Below, one piece after another: positions 27,067 through 35,125 of a stretch of 64,000 bases of DNA. Origin of the DNA: Hyalangium gracile (lineage in GTDB: Bacteria; Myxococcota; Myxococcia; Myxococcales; Myxococcaceae); the NCBI RefSeq assembly GCF_020103725.1, contig NZ_JAHXBG010000029.1:62001-126000 (forward strand), given 5' to 3'. The first letter of the stretch is position 1. Each line of letters starts with the position of its first letter. Below the pieces are notes generated by a model. That model did not search any database and was not told the origin of the DNA. It saw only the letters and a list, made by a program, of their open reading frames with translations. A program made the position numbers and the translations under genes.

Positions 27067-28392
27067 CTACGCGCTCCAGGTCAGCGCGCGCGTCGCCTGC
27101 AGCTCCTCCAGGAGCGAACGGAGCCCGGCCTCCTGGCCGAGGTTCACCTTCACCGCGGCGCCTTCGTTCAGGCGGGAGATGAGGCTCACCAGCTGCGGGC
27201 TGTTGGGCAGGGTGCTCGCGTGGCCGTTGCTCCACACGCGCAGCTCCCCGCCGCTCTCTCGCCAGTGGATGGGGAAGCGCGGGTCGATGCGCACCGTCCC
27301 CACCTCGCCGGGCAGCGCCTTGGACACCTTCGGAGGCACCTCTGAGAAGCCGCTCGCCGAGGCATGCCTCACGAACCGCTCGGCCAGGATCTCCTTCATC
27401 TGGTCCGAGGCGCACAGGCCTCCCAGGTTCGCCAGCGTGGAGACGATGTTCTCGGGAGCGCGTGAGCGCCCACCCACGGCGGGATCGAACTTGCCGAAGT
27501 TGTCGATGCGCCCCAGGTCCATCTGGCGCAGCATTCCCAGGAGCACCACCCCCAGCGCGTCCGCCGTCTGCCGGTTGTACAGGCACGTGTTCAGCATGAT
27601 CGGCGCGTCCTGCTTGTCCGCGACGGCCATGTGCCAGTGGTTGTACGGCCAGTACAGCAGGTCACCCGGCTTCCCATGGAGGACGATGGCCTCGTCCCGG
27701 TACTTCTCGACCACTCCCGGCTCGCACAAGTCCCGCGGCCAGGTCTGCCCGCGCTGGGTGGCCGTGGGTACGCCGCGCTTCTCGAAGAAGTCCGGGGGCC
27801 AGATCAACATCGTCTTCTCGCCCTTGAGGATCCAGCTCAGGTTGCTCGCATCGTCGCGGTGCGGCCCGCGCGGCGTCACCCGGTACTTGCCGGAGAAGAG
27901 CTCGAGCTCGACGTCGATGGGGACGCCGATCAGCGGGAGCAGCCCGCTCAGGAACTCACGGCTGCGGATCCACAGGTCGGGGTTGTGGACCTGCATGCCG
28001 TAGATGACGAACGTCACCTCCTGGTCGGTCGTGATCCGAGAGAGGTAGGGCTCGAGCGTCTCCTCGGCGCGCGGCTGGAAGGTGAAGGCCTCGGCGGGCG
28101 TGAGCCTGCGGCCGTTGACATAGACGCTGCGGATGTCGGTCTCCTGGCGCTTCCACGAGGCGCGGATGCCCTCGAAGGCCTCCTCGGGCGTGGCGATCAG
28201 GTCGGGCAGGACGTTCCGGAAGACTCCGGGCTTCTTCATCCAGTACTCCTGGACGAAGTGCTCCCAGAACCCCGAGGCAGGGGTGTACCTGGGGTGCTCG
28301 ACAGGAGCGGAGACGCGGGGCAGAGACTCGAGAGCGGTGGTCACGATGGTCGGTACCTGCTTCAGAGTGAACGGTCCACCCCAGTGTAGCAC
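27067..28392 (-). CDS. JmjC/cupin-fold Fe(II) oxygenase (ROXA/NO66-like)
   Basis: Up to 441 aa. The start is uncertain between GTG at 28392 and GTG at 28344, as neither has a strong ribosome site. The central region carries the metal triad of the cupin_4/JmjC fold: GPHRDD (H-x-D) and a distal His in YNHWHMAV. The C-terminal 70 residues (TLPNSPQLVSLISRL onward) resemble the winged-helix end found in ribosomal oxygenases such as ROXA. Those enzymes hydroxylate ribosomal protein side chains, but relatives in biosynthetic clusters act on peptides. It is the last gene of a minus-strand operon with an MFS exporter, a decarboxylase and a GNAT protein, and converges on the Asp/Asn hydroxylase. This context supports a tailoring role; the substrate is unknown. 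Confidence 0.82.
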   Translation of the reverse strand: MLHWGGPFTLKQVPTIVTTALESLPRVSAPVEHPRYTPASGFWEHFVQEYWMKKPGVFRNVLPDLIATPEEAFEGIRASWKRQETDIRSVYVNGRRLTPAEAFTFQPRAEETLEPYLSRITTDQEVTFVIYGMQVHNPDLWIRSREFLSGLLPLIGVPIDVELELFSGKYRVTPRGPHRDDASNLSWILKGEKTMLIWPPDFFEKRGVPTATQRGQTWPRDLCEPGVVEKYRDEAIVLHGKPGDLLYWPYNHWHMAVADKQDAPIMLNTCLYNRQTADALGVVLLGMLRQMDLGRIDNFGKFDPAVGGRSRAPENIVSTLANLGGLCASDQMKEILAERFVRHASASGFSEVPPKVSKALPGEVGTVRIDPRFPIHWRESGGELRVWSNGHASTLPNSPQLVSLISRLNEGAAVKVNLGQEAGLRSLLEELQATRALTWSA

Positions 28393-28423
28393 CGTGCGGG
28401 CCCGCGGAACCGCTGGCTGTCCT

Positions 28424-29809
28424 TCAGGGCAGGGGCGAGGCGTCCACCGTCGGCTTGGAATCCGAGGGAGGCTCGGCTCGCGCCTCGGACGCCTGATTGA
28501 GCCGCTCGAGCCGAGGCGACAGCAGCGACGCCAGGCCCACCAGCGCGATGGTCAGCCCGATCAGCAGCACCAGGACGGCGAGCCCCCGGCCCGGCCCTAC
28601 CCCGACGAGCCCGCCCAGGGTCGACGCCCAGGCTCCCGTGGGGAGCAGCAACGGCTCGAAGATCCGATCCACCAGAGGCCCCATCGCGGCATACGTCAGC
28701 AGGCCTGCGACGATGAAGATCGCCTGGCGCCCGGCGAACACCCTCCCCAGCCGGTCGGGTGGAACGATCTGCTGCCACACGCTCTGCCCATAGGCGACCG
28801 AGATGGTGCGCAGCGCCATGAGCACGAACGCGGCGCCGCTGATGACCCACGTGCTCTTCGTCCAACCGGTGAGCATCAGGACGAGTCCCGAGAGGACGCA
28901 CATCACCTGAACGGGCCGGACCCGACGAGACGGCCCGCCCACGGCGACCATTCCCACACTGGCGACCAGCGCGCCCGCTCCCGCGAACGCGATCACCCGG
29001 CCCAGCTCGGGCGCGTCGGCGAGCGAGAGGACCATCGGACCGATCAAGCCCATCAGCATCGTCATGGCGATGTTGCCGATGAGCTCGAGCGCCAGGAAGG
29101 AACGCAGGCCGGGGACCTCCTTCAAGTAGGCCCAGGTGCGGCCCATCTCCCGGAAGCTGGAGCGCTGTCGAGTGGCCACGCTCTGCACCTGGGCCGGGGC
29201 ATCCGCCGACGGGACCAGGGCCATCGCTCCGATGGCGAGCACGGCCAGGGCGAGGTTCAGCCAGGCCAGCCCTGCCAGTCCCAGGGATGCGAGGAGGAAC
29301 CCGCAAGCGAGGGGGCCGAGGATCTCGCTGATGGCGATGGCCACCTGGAGCGCACCGTTGCGCCGAGCCAGCTCGCGGTCCGCGGCCCGGTGCGCCAGCA
29401 GGGCCAGCATCGGCGGCGACTGGATGAACTCGAACGCCGAGATCCCCGCGACGGCCACGTACATCGCCCAGAGCGCGATCTCCGACTTCAGGAACACCAG
29501 CGCCAGCGCGAGGCTGAAGATGGCCCAGCCGATCCGCTCGAGGAACAACGTCCGTCGCGGCCCCATGCGGTCCGTCAGGCTGCCCGCGATGGGCGCGAGG
29601 ATGAGCCCTGGGGCAATGGCGAAGATCTGGGTGATGACGACCGGCGTCACCTGTCCGGTCTGCTCGAAGATGGAGACCCCGATCGCGAAGGTGAACATCG
29701 CCCCGCCGAACCAGGTCGCCAGCATCGACAGCCAGAGCCCGACCATGGTGCGGGACAGGAGCCTGCCGGAGGCTGGGGCTTCGGAGCCCTCTTGCCGGGT
29801 CTCTGTCAT
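28424..29809 (-). CDS. MFS transporter, EntS-like exporter
   Basis: 461 aa with about 12 hydrophobic segments and a cytoplasmic loop in the middle. GSLTDRMGPRR between TM2 and TM3 is the classic MFS motif A. Arrangement and length match the MFS_3/EntS-type exporters that secrete siderophores and peptides by proton antiport. It lies between the PLP decarboxylase (4 bp upstream) and the JmjC oxygenase (31 bp downstream), so it is probably the exporter and self-protection gene of the NRPS product. No ABC exporter is visible in the window. Confidence 0.88.
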   Translation of the reverse strand: MTETRQEGSEAPASGRLLSRTMVGLWLSMLATWFGGAMFTFAIGVSIFEQTGQVTPVVITQIFAIAPGLILAPIAGSLTDRMGPRRTLFLERIGWAIFSLALALVFLKSEIALWAMYVAVAGISAFEFIQSPPMLALLAHRAADRELARRNGALQVAIAISEILGPLACGFLLASLGLAGLAWLNLALAVLAIGAMALVPSADAPAQVQSVATRQRSSFREMGRTWAYLKEVPGLRSFLALELIGNIAMTMLMGLIGPMVLSLADAPELGRVIAFAGAGALVASVGMVAVGGPSRRVRPVQVMCVLSGLVLMLTGWTKSTWVISGAAFVLMALRTISVAYGQSVWQQIVPPDRLGRVFAGRQAIFIVAGLLTYAAMGPLVDRIFEPLLLPTGAWASTLGGLVGVGPGRGLAVLVLLIGLTIALVGLASLLSPRLERLNQASEARAEPPSDSKPTVDASPLP

Positions 29810-29813
29810 GGCC

Positions 29814-31100
29814 TCACTGGGACGGCTCTTGGACCGGGAGATCTCGAGCCACCATCTCCTCGAACGACTCGCGCCTGCGGATCAGCCGAGCCTGCCCCCG
29901 CTCATCCACCATGACCACGGCGGCGCGGGGAAAGGCCCAGGCGCTCTCGTACGAGAGGAAGTACGCGCCAGCGCTGGCGATGGCTAGCACGTCCCCGACC
30001 TTCAACTCGGGCAGCTCGAGCCCCTCGACGAGGACATCGGACGGCGTGCAGAGCGGCCCCGTCAGGGTGTAGCGGCGACGGTGCGGGCGCTGCTCGCCGA
30101 CCAGGGAGATCTCATGACGCTCGCCTCCCATGGGCCGGGTGCCCGTCGAGGGCCCCGAGGTCGTGATCGCGTAGGTGACACCGCTGAACTCCTTCACGTC
30201 GAGCACCTCGAGCAACAAGGTCTGGGCCTCGCCCAGGAGCGCGCGGCCTGGCTCGACGATCAGCGTCGGGAGCGGAAGTGACTGGGCCTGGAACTCCTGG
30301 CGGATCGCCTTCCCGATCGCCTCCGCCACGGACGCGATGGAGTGGACGGGAGGCGTCCGCAGGAAGCGCGGCGTCTCTCCCGGCAGCAGGAAGCTGTAGG
30401 CGGCCTCCCATCGCGTCAGGCGCTGCACGGTGGGGACGCCGAACCCTCCGCCCAGATCCAACGTAGAGATCGTGACGCCGGCTTCGCGCCGCAGACGCGA
30501 CGCGAGCTCCGCGAGGTCCTTGATCGCCTGCAGGTAAGACTCCGCTCCCGCGAGGTTGCTGCCAACCTGGACCTGGAAGGCCTCGAAGCGGAGCAACGGG
30601 TGCTTGCGGATCTCCTGCGCCGCTCGAAGGATCTGGTCCGGCTCGATGCCGAACTGGTTCTTCCATCCCCGAGTCGGACGGACCCGGCAGCCCAGCCGGA
30701 GCTCGCGGCCATGCGTGGACACCGCCTTCGCCACCGTGGCGATCTCGCCCGGGGAGTCGATGTTGAGCAGCCGGACGCCCGTGGCCGCGCAGCGGTCGAT
30801 CAGCTCCGGCCGCTTCCCAGGACCATTGACGATCGTCTCCCCCGGAGGGACTCCCAACTGCCCGGCCAGCCACAGCTCGAACGGCGAGACGACCTCCGCG
30901 CCGATTCCCTCGGTGTGCAGGAGCTTCAGCACCTGGGGAACAGGGTTGGTCTTGAAGGAGACGTAGACCTCCGCCGGCTCATAGCTCTTGAGGAAGGCCT
31001 GCCGGAGGGCACGAGCGTTCTGGAGGAGCGCCTCGCGGTCGACTACGTGAAGCGGCGTGCCGAACTCCCGCGCGAGCGCGAGCCCATCGATGGCAGCCAT
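29814..31100 (-). CDS. PLP-dependent decarboxylase, fold type III (DAP/Orn/Arg decarboxylase group 2)
   Basis: 428 aa from the ATG at 31100, which overlaps the GNAT stop codon (TGATG), so the two are translationally coupled. The PLP-binding lysine lies in YVSFKTNP. GGGFGVP binds the phosphate, EPGRALLG completes the site, and Cys in GPLCTPSDVL is the family's catalytic cysteine from the partner subunit. Family members remove the alpha-carboxylate of diaminopimelate, ornithine, arginine, lysine or carboxynorspermidine; which applies here cannot be read. In the cluster it could make an amine, for instance the nucleophile for the free C domain at the end of NRPS-2, or decarboxylate a precursor. 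An ordinary lysA role is less likely given the operon with an exporter and oxygenase. Confidence 0.88.
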   Translation of the reverse strand: MAAIDGLALAREFGTPLHVVDREALLQNARALRQAFLKSYEPAEVYVSFKTNPVPQVLKLLHTEGIGAEVVSPFELWLAGQLGVPPGETIVNGPGKRPELIDRCAATGVRLLNIDSPGEIATVAKAVSTHGRELRLGCRVRPTRGWKNQFGIEPDQILRAAQEIRKHPLLRFEAFQVQVGSNLAGAESYLQAIKDLAELASRLRREAGVTISTLDLGGGFGVPTVQRLTRWEAAYSFLLPGETPRFLRTPPVHSIASVAEAIGKAIRQEFQAQSLPLPTLIVEPGRALLGEAQTLLLEVLDVKEFSGVTYAITTSGPSTGTRPMGGERHEISLVGEQRPHRRRYTLTGPLCTPSDVLVEGLELPELKVGDVLAIASAGAYFLSYESAWAFPRAAVVMVDERGQARLIRRRESFEEMVARDLPVQEPSQ

Positions 31101-32041
31101 CAACGGGCTCCGGGCGTTGGGGCACTCGGCCCGGGCAGCAGCGGACCGCGCAGGTGCAGCCACGTCAACCGCGGCCTGAAGCCGAGCTGCTCATTCAGGC
31201 GTCGCATCGCCGTGTTCTGGGCTTCGGGCTCGGCACGCAGCTCGCGCAATCCCGCGGCGCGCGCGGCCTGGATCTGCGCCGTCTTCAACGCCCGGCCGAC
31301 CCCGCGTCGTCTCCAGTCCCGCCGCACCCCAGTCATCCGGTGCTCGGCGATTCCGGGCTCGGAGTCGTCCAGGAGCGCGTAGCCGATCACCTCGTCACCG
31401 GCGAACGCAACGAAGGACAGCTCGCGCAGGATGCCGGGCCCGAGCATTCGCCGCTGCCAGCCCTCGAGCGGGAGCGAGGCGATCGGCTCCGCGGTGGGGA
31501 CGTCCTGGTCGATCTCGGTGGCAACCGGGTGAACGACCGGATCGAGCTCGGCGGCGTACGGCACCAAGCGCACGCCCTCCGGGCAGGAGTGCTCCACCCG
31601 CGCCTGATCGAGCGTGAGCGCCACCTCCTCCACTCGGAGCACCTCCTGGAACCCGCGCTTGCCGAGAAACGCCCTCGAGTCGGCGTCGTCGAGACGCACG
31701 ATGGTGTAGAAGCCGGTCCTCCCGATCCGCTCCGCATGCCTCGAGACGGCGGCGAACAGCGCCGAGCCCACGCCGCGGTGACGATGCGCCTTCAACACAC
31801 GGACGCTGACGAAGGCGACCCGCGCATCGCGGTTGTCGTGGAAGCGTCGGGCGGTGGCCGTCCCGACAGGTGCTCCGTCCACCACCGCGAGCAAGTCGAT
31901 GCGGTCGTCCTGGCGCGTTTCGGAGAAGTGCTGCTCGCTCGAGATGGGCGTGTCCGGATGGATCTGGTTGCGGACGGCGATGTAGCGATCGCGCTCGGCG
32001 GCCGTCTCGACCGGAAGGATCTGGAGCATGCGGGCGGACAT
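31100..32041 (-). CDS. Tandem GNAT-domain acetyltransferase
   Basis: 313 aa from the ATG at 32041; a TTG further upstream is less likely. Two GNAT folds lie in a row, each with a recognisable acetyl-CoA loop: AHRHRGVGSAL in the first (about residue 95) and DWRRRGVGRALK in the second (about 235). Tandem GNATs often keep only one catalytic half; both loops look intact here. It is the first gene of the minus-strand operon and overlaps the decarboxylase start by one base. Likely roles are N-acetylation of an amine made by the pathway, or self-resistance; neither can be proved from sequence. The divergent aminotransferase gene starts 72 bp away, so both share a short promoter region. Confidence 0.82.
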   Translation of the reverse strand: MSARMLQILPVETAAERDRYIAVRNQIHPDTPISSEQHFSETRQDDRIDLLAVVDGAPVGTATARRFHDNRDARVAFVSVRVLKAHRHRGVGSALFAAVSRHAERIGRTGFYTIVRLDDADSRAFLGKRGFQEVLRVEEVALTLDQARVEHSCPEGVRLVPYAAELDPVVHPVATEIDQDVPTAEPIASLPLEGWQRRMLGPGILRELSFVAFAGDEVIGYALLDDSEPGIAEHRMTGVRRDWRRRGVGRALKTAQIQAARAAGLRELRAEPEAQNTAMRRLNEQLGFRPRLTWLHLRGPLLPGPSAPTPGAR

Positions 32042-32113
32042 CAGAGCATCCGGCTTTGCGGTGCACAAGAAGTGCTAGCATCGCCCGGCTCTGCCAGCTC
32101 TGGATGATTCACG

Positions 32114-35029
32114 ATGAGTTCCCCCCCGGGCGCAAACGAACCTGCGCGAGTCCCGACCCATGGAGCTTCCGCCGAGGCGATCGCACAGGCACTCCTGGCG
32201 GTGGAGGCGGGGCTCTCTCTCGAGTCGCTCGCCCCATCGTCGAGAGAGGCGGTGCGAGCGGTGCGCCCGCTCGTGCGTCCGCTGGGAGCGCGAGACGCGG
32301 GCTCCGCGTACGACCGGGTGGCCGAAGCCCTCGGTGCACCTGCCGTCTCAGCGGCACTGGCCGGCCTGGCGAGCGCGGTCCGGGACATCGGTCTGGCCAC
32401 CGACAGCGCGCTGGTGGGTGAGCTCCTGAAGGATGGGGAGAAGGAGCGCAAGGACCTCAGCCGCGACGAGTACGATCTGCATCGCGACTGGGGCCTCGCC
32501 CTCTTGTGCCGATTCCACCGGTACTTCTCCGAGGGAGGCTTTCTCATCGAGCAGCTCGCGCTCTCTGGGACAGCGCCCAAGCAGGTCGGCGCCGGGGAAG
32601 CGCCAGACCGGATGCGTGCGCGCTTCGAGGCGAAGCTCGCGAAGTCCGCTCCGAACCTCCGGATCCTCACCTATACTGGCAGCGGAAGCGACGCGGTCAA
32701 CGCGGTCTATGAGATCGCCCGAATCTGCGGCGAGCGACGCCTGGCCCGGTCCCGGATGCCGAACACGGGTGCATCCGGGCAGCGGAGCCCTGGCGTGGCC
32801 TTCTTCTCCCGCTCATATGGAGGAGGTCGTGGCCCTTCGCGCGAGATGAACCTGAATGGATGGCCCGACCTGAGACGCGGAGGGGCCTCTCCATACCGAC
32901 TATGGGCGCCCAATCTGGACGGCAACGCTCCCACGGAGAGCCGGGTGCAGGAGGTGGAGGCGCTCGAGGAGCAGGCACTGCGGCGGATCCGGGAGCTGGC
33001 CGCGAGCACGGAGACGCCGCTCGGCGCCATCGTGATCGAGGTCGTGCAGGGGCCAGGCGGTGTGCTCACCTTCCGCGCCGACTTTCTCCGTCGCCTTCGA
33101 GCGCTGGCCGATGAGCTGGAGCTTCCCCTCATCGCGGACGAGGTCCTGACGTGCGGAGGCCGCACGGGGCGCTTCTTCTCGTACGAGCACTTCGATTTCA
33201 TCCCGGACTACGTCACGTTCGCCAAGGGCCTTCAGGTCAACGGTATCGCGGTGGTCACGCGCCAGGGCCAGAAGGAGTCCCAGCGAGTCGAGAGTCTGGG
33301 CGACGACTTCGGAGTGGCGCACCCCATCGACTACCTGAAGGGAGAGAGAGTCCTCCAGGCGCTGGAGGACGACCGACTCATCGAGCGTGCCACGGAGGTG
33401 GGCCGGATCGTCTCGACGCTCCTCGCGACGATCCAGGAGTGGCACGGGAAGCCGCGCGAGGTGGGCGTTGCCGGGGCGATGCTGAACTGGCGCCGCCCTC
33501 CGGAGATCACCTATCTCGCGCTCAACGAGCCCATCTCGCCCATTCCGTTTGGCGAGACCGCGCCCATGGTCCGCGAGCGCATGCAGGTCGCACTCGACAT
33601 CACCACCGGGGCCCTGGGCCGAATGTTCTGGGTCGCCAGCAGGTGGCAGCATGTCGGGGCGGGAGTTCCTCCGCTGGAGCTCCTCATGAACGTTCTGGGC
33701 GAACCGCCGGACCTTCGCGAGGAGTTGGCCAACCTGGAACCGGTCCGTGGCGAGGAACATGACGCCGTGCAGGTCGCACTGGCCACGCTGGCCGTGAAGG
33801 GTGGCCTGCCTCGTGACGCACTGGCTCCGCAGCTTGGGTCCGTGGTCGAACAGCTTCTCCAGACGGGAGAGAACCTCTCGCCCACGCGCTCGACGGAGGT
33901 GCTGACCTATCGCACGGTGCAGGCGGTCGGGATGGAGCCGGTGCGGAAAGCGCTGGAGGCGCTCGCGGCGGCAGTCGCGGTGGGAGTGGCTCGCCCTTCG
34001 ACGACGTGGGCCCGCTCAGGCGCCAAGGTACCGCTGATCCATCCCTGCCATCCCGCCTTTCGGCGGGGAACGTTCGCGCTCGGAGCGTTGCTGGATGCGG
34101 GGCAGAACTACTCCCTCTTCCGGGGGGACTCGCCATCGGGAGCGCGGGCGCGCTTCGAGACGGTGCTCAAGGCCGCCGTTCCGAACCTCCGGCCCGTCGA
34201 GCCCGCCAACGATCCGTCGGAGGCAATCCGGCTGATGTTCGAGCTTGCGCGCGAGCTGGGCCTCCGCCGACTGGGCGTGAGCGAGATCGACGCCCTCGGC
34301 GGACGAGAGCCCAAGCCCGCTTTCTTCTGGGGCGGCAGGGGCGCCGGGCGAGGCCCCGGTGCCGCGCTGCGCTCGGAGGCTCTCGCACGGAGCGCCGGAG
34401 CAGAGCCCCTGAGCACCTACGCCCTTCCTGATCCGACGTTCCGTCCGGGTGACGCCAGCAGCCTCCAGGCCATGTCCCGCGTGGAGGAAGCCGAGCGTGC
34501 GGCGCTGGAACGGATTCGCCAGCTCGCCAGCGATCCGGAACATCCCCTCGGAGCGATCTACCTCGAGCCGGTTCGAACCGAACGGGAGCTGCGCTTCCAT
34601 CGCCCCGAGTTCTTGCGCAACCTGCGAGCCCTCGCGAATGAGCTCAAGATCGCGATCATCGCGGACGAGCTCGACACCGCGGGGGGCCGCGCCGGCAGCT
34701 TCTTCGCATTCCAGCGGACGGAGCTGGTTCCCGACTACGTCGTCTACGGTGGCCTTCCCCAGTGCGGCGTCGCCTTTATCGAGCGCGCGGGGAACGACTC
34801 CCTGCGCATCAAGAACCTGGGCATGACGACGGCCGGAGGTACCGCCGCCGACTACCACGCTTCCGCAGAGATCCTCCGGGTGGTGACGGAGGAGCACCTC
34901 TGGAAGCGCGCCCTGCGGGCCGAGCGGGCCGCCAGGCAGGAAGGGCTCCCCGCCTTCGGAGCGCTGGTGGAGCGAGCGGGTGAAGTCGTCACGCAGCCGC
35001 TGGACACGCTGCCGCCCTGCCCCGACTAG
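32114..35029 (+). CDS. Tandem-duplicated class III aminotransferase-fold protein, second half without PLP lysine
   Basis: 971 aa made of two homologous halves. Half 1 (about 30-550) has the class III aminotransferase core: LPLIADEVLTCGGRTGRFFSY with the PLP-binding Asp, then PDYVTFAKGLQVNG with the PLP lysine at about K371. Half 2 (about 560-960) repeats the same segments (IAIIADELDTAGGRAGSFFAF, then PDYVVYGGLPQCGVAF), but the lysine is gone. Each half is preceded by a similar helical stretch of about 70-90 residues (LAVEAGLSLESLAPS; LAVKGGLPRDALAPQ). Class III enzymes work as dimers that share active-site residues, so this may be a covalent pseudo-heterodimer with one active site, or the second half may bind a carrier protein. 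It opens away from the GNAT operon and closes the cluster. Aminotransfer or a related PLP reaction is inferred; the substrate is unknown. Confidence 0.8.
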   Translation: MSSPPGANEPARVPTHGASAEAIAQALLAVEAGLSLESLAPSSREAVRAVRPLVRPLGARDAGSAYDRVAEALGAPAVSAALAGLASAVRDIGLATDSALVGELLKDGEKERKDLSRDEYDLHRDWGLALLCRFHRYFSEGGFLIEQLALSGTAPKQVGAGEAPDRMRARFEAKLAKSAPNLRILTYTGSGSDAVNAVYEIARICGERRLARSRMPNTGASGQRSPGVAFFSRSYGGGRGPSREMNLNGWPDLRRGGASPYRLWAPNLDGNAPTESRVQEVEALEEQALRRIRELAASTETPLGAIVIEVVQGPGGVLTFRADFLRRLRALADELELPLIADEVLTCGGRTGRFFSYEHFDFIPDYVTFAKGLQVNGIAVVTRQGQKESQRVESLGDDFGVAHPIDYLKGERVLQALEDDRLIERATEVGRIVSTLLATIQEWHGKPREVGVAGAMLNWRRPPEITYLALNEPISPIPFGETAPMVRERMQVALDITTGALGRMFWVASRWQHVGAGVPPLELLMNVLGEPPDLREELANLEPVRGEEHDAVQVALATLAVKGGLPRDALAPQLGSVVEQLLQTGENLSPTRSTEVLTYRTVQAVGMEPVRKALEALAAAVAVGVARPSTTWARSGAKVPLIHPCHPAFRRGTFALGALLDAGQNYSLFRGDSPSGARARFETVLKAAVPNLRPVEPANDPSEAIRLMFELARELGLRRLGVSEIDALGGREPKPAFFWGGRGAGRGPGAALRSEALARSAGAEPLSTYALPDPTFRPGDASSLQAMSRVEEAERAALERIRQLASDPEHPLGAIYLEPVRTERELRFHRPEFLRNLRALANELKIAIIADELDTAGGRAGSFFAFQRTELVPDYVVYGGLPQCGVAFIERAGNDSLRIKNLGMTTAGGTAADYHASAEILRVVTEEHLWKRALRAERAARQEGLPAFGALVERAGEVVTQPLDTLPPCPD

Positions 35030-35072
35030 AGGCGCGGCCCAGCCATGGAGGTGCCCGGCGAGCGGACCGGTC

Positions 35073-35102
35073 GCGAACTGGTATGACAAGCAGACCAGTT
35101 CG
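35073..35102 (+). repeat. Copy 2 of the 28-bp repeat, extended to a perfect 9-bp dyad
   Basis: Identical to the reverse complement of 19839-19866 over 35073-35100. Here the arms reach nine bases: CGAACTGGT at 35074-35082 and ACCAGTTCG at 35094-35102, with an 11-base spacer. It lies between two converging genes (stops at 35029 and 35126), so it is not at a promoter of either. There is no T-tract, so it does not look like a simple terminator. Confidence 0.8.
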
Positions 35103-35125
35103 AACGAGAACTTCTTCGGACCTGT

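Noticed and set aside
28133-29914. About 590-codon plus-strand frame rich in Arg, Gln and His opposite the MFS gene
   Set aside because: Hydrophobic MFS helices on the other strand explain it; composition is typical of an antisense frame of a membrane protein.
35030-35125. The dyad at 35074-35102 as an ordinary terminator between converging genes
   Set aside because: The stem is 9 bp with an 11-base loop, not GC-rich, without a T-run on either strand, and an identical copy exists inside a coding region.
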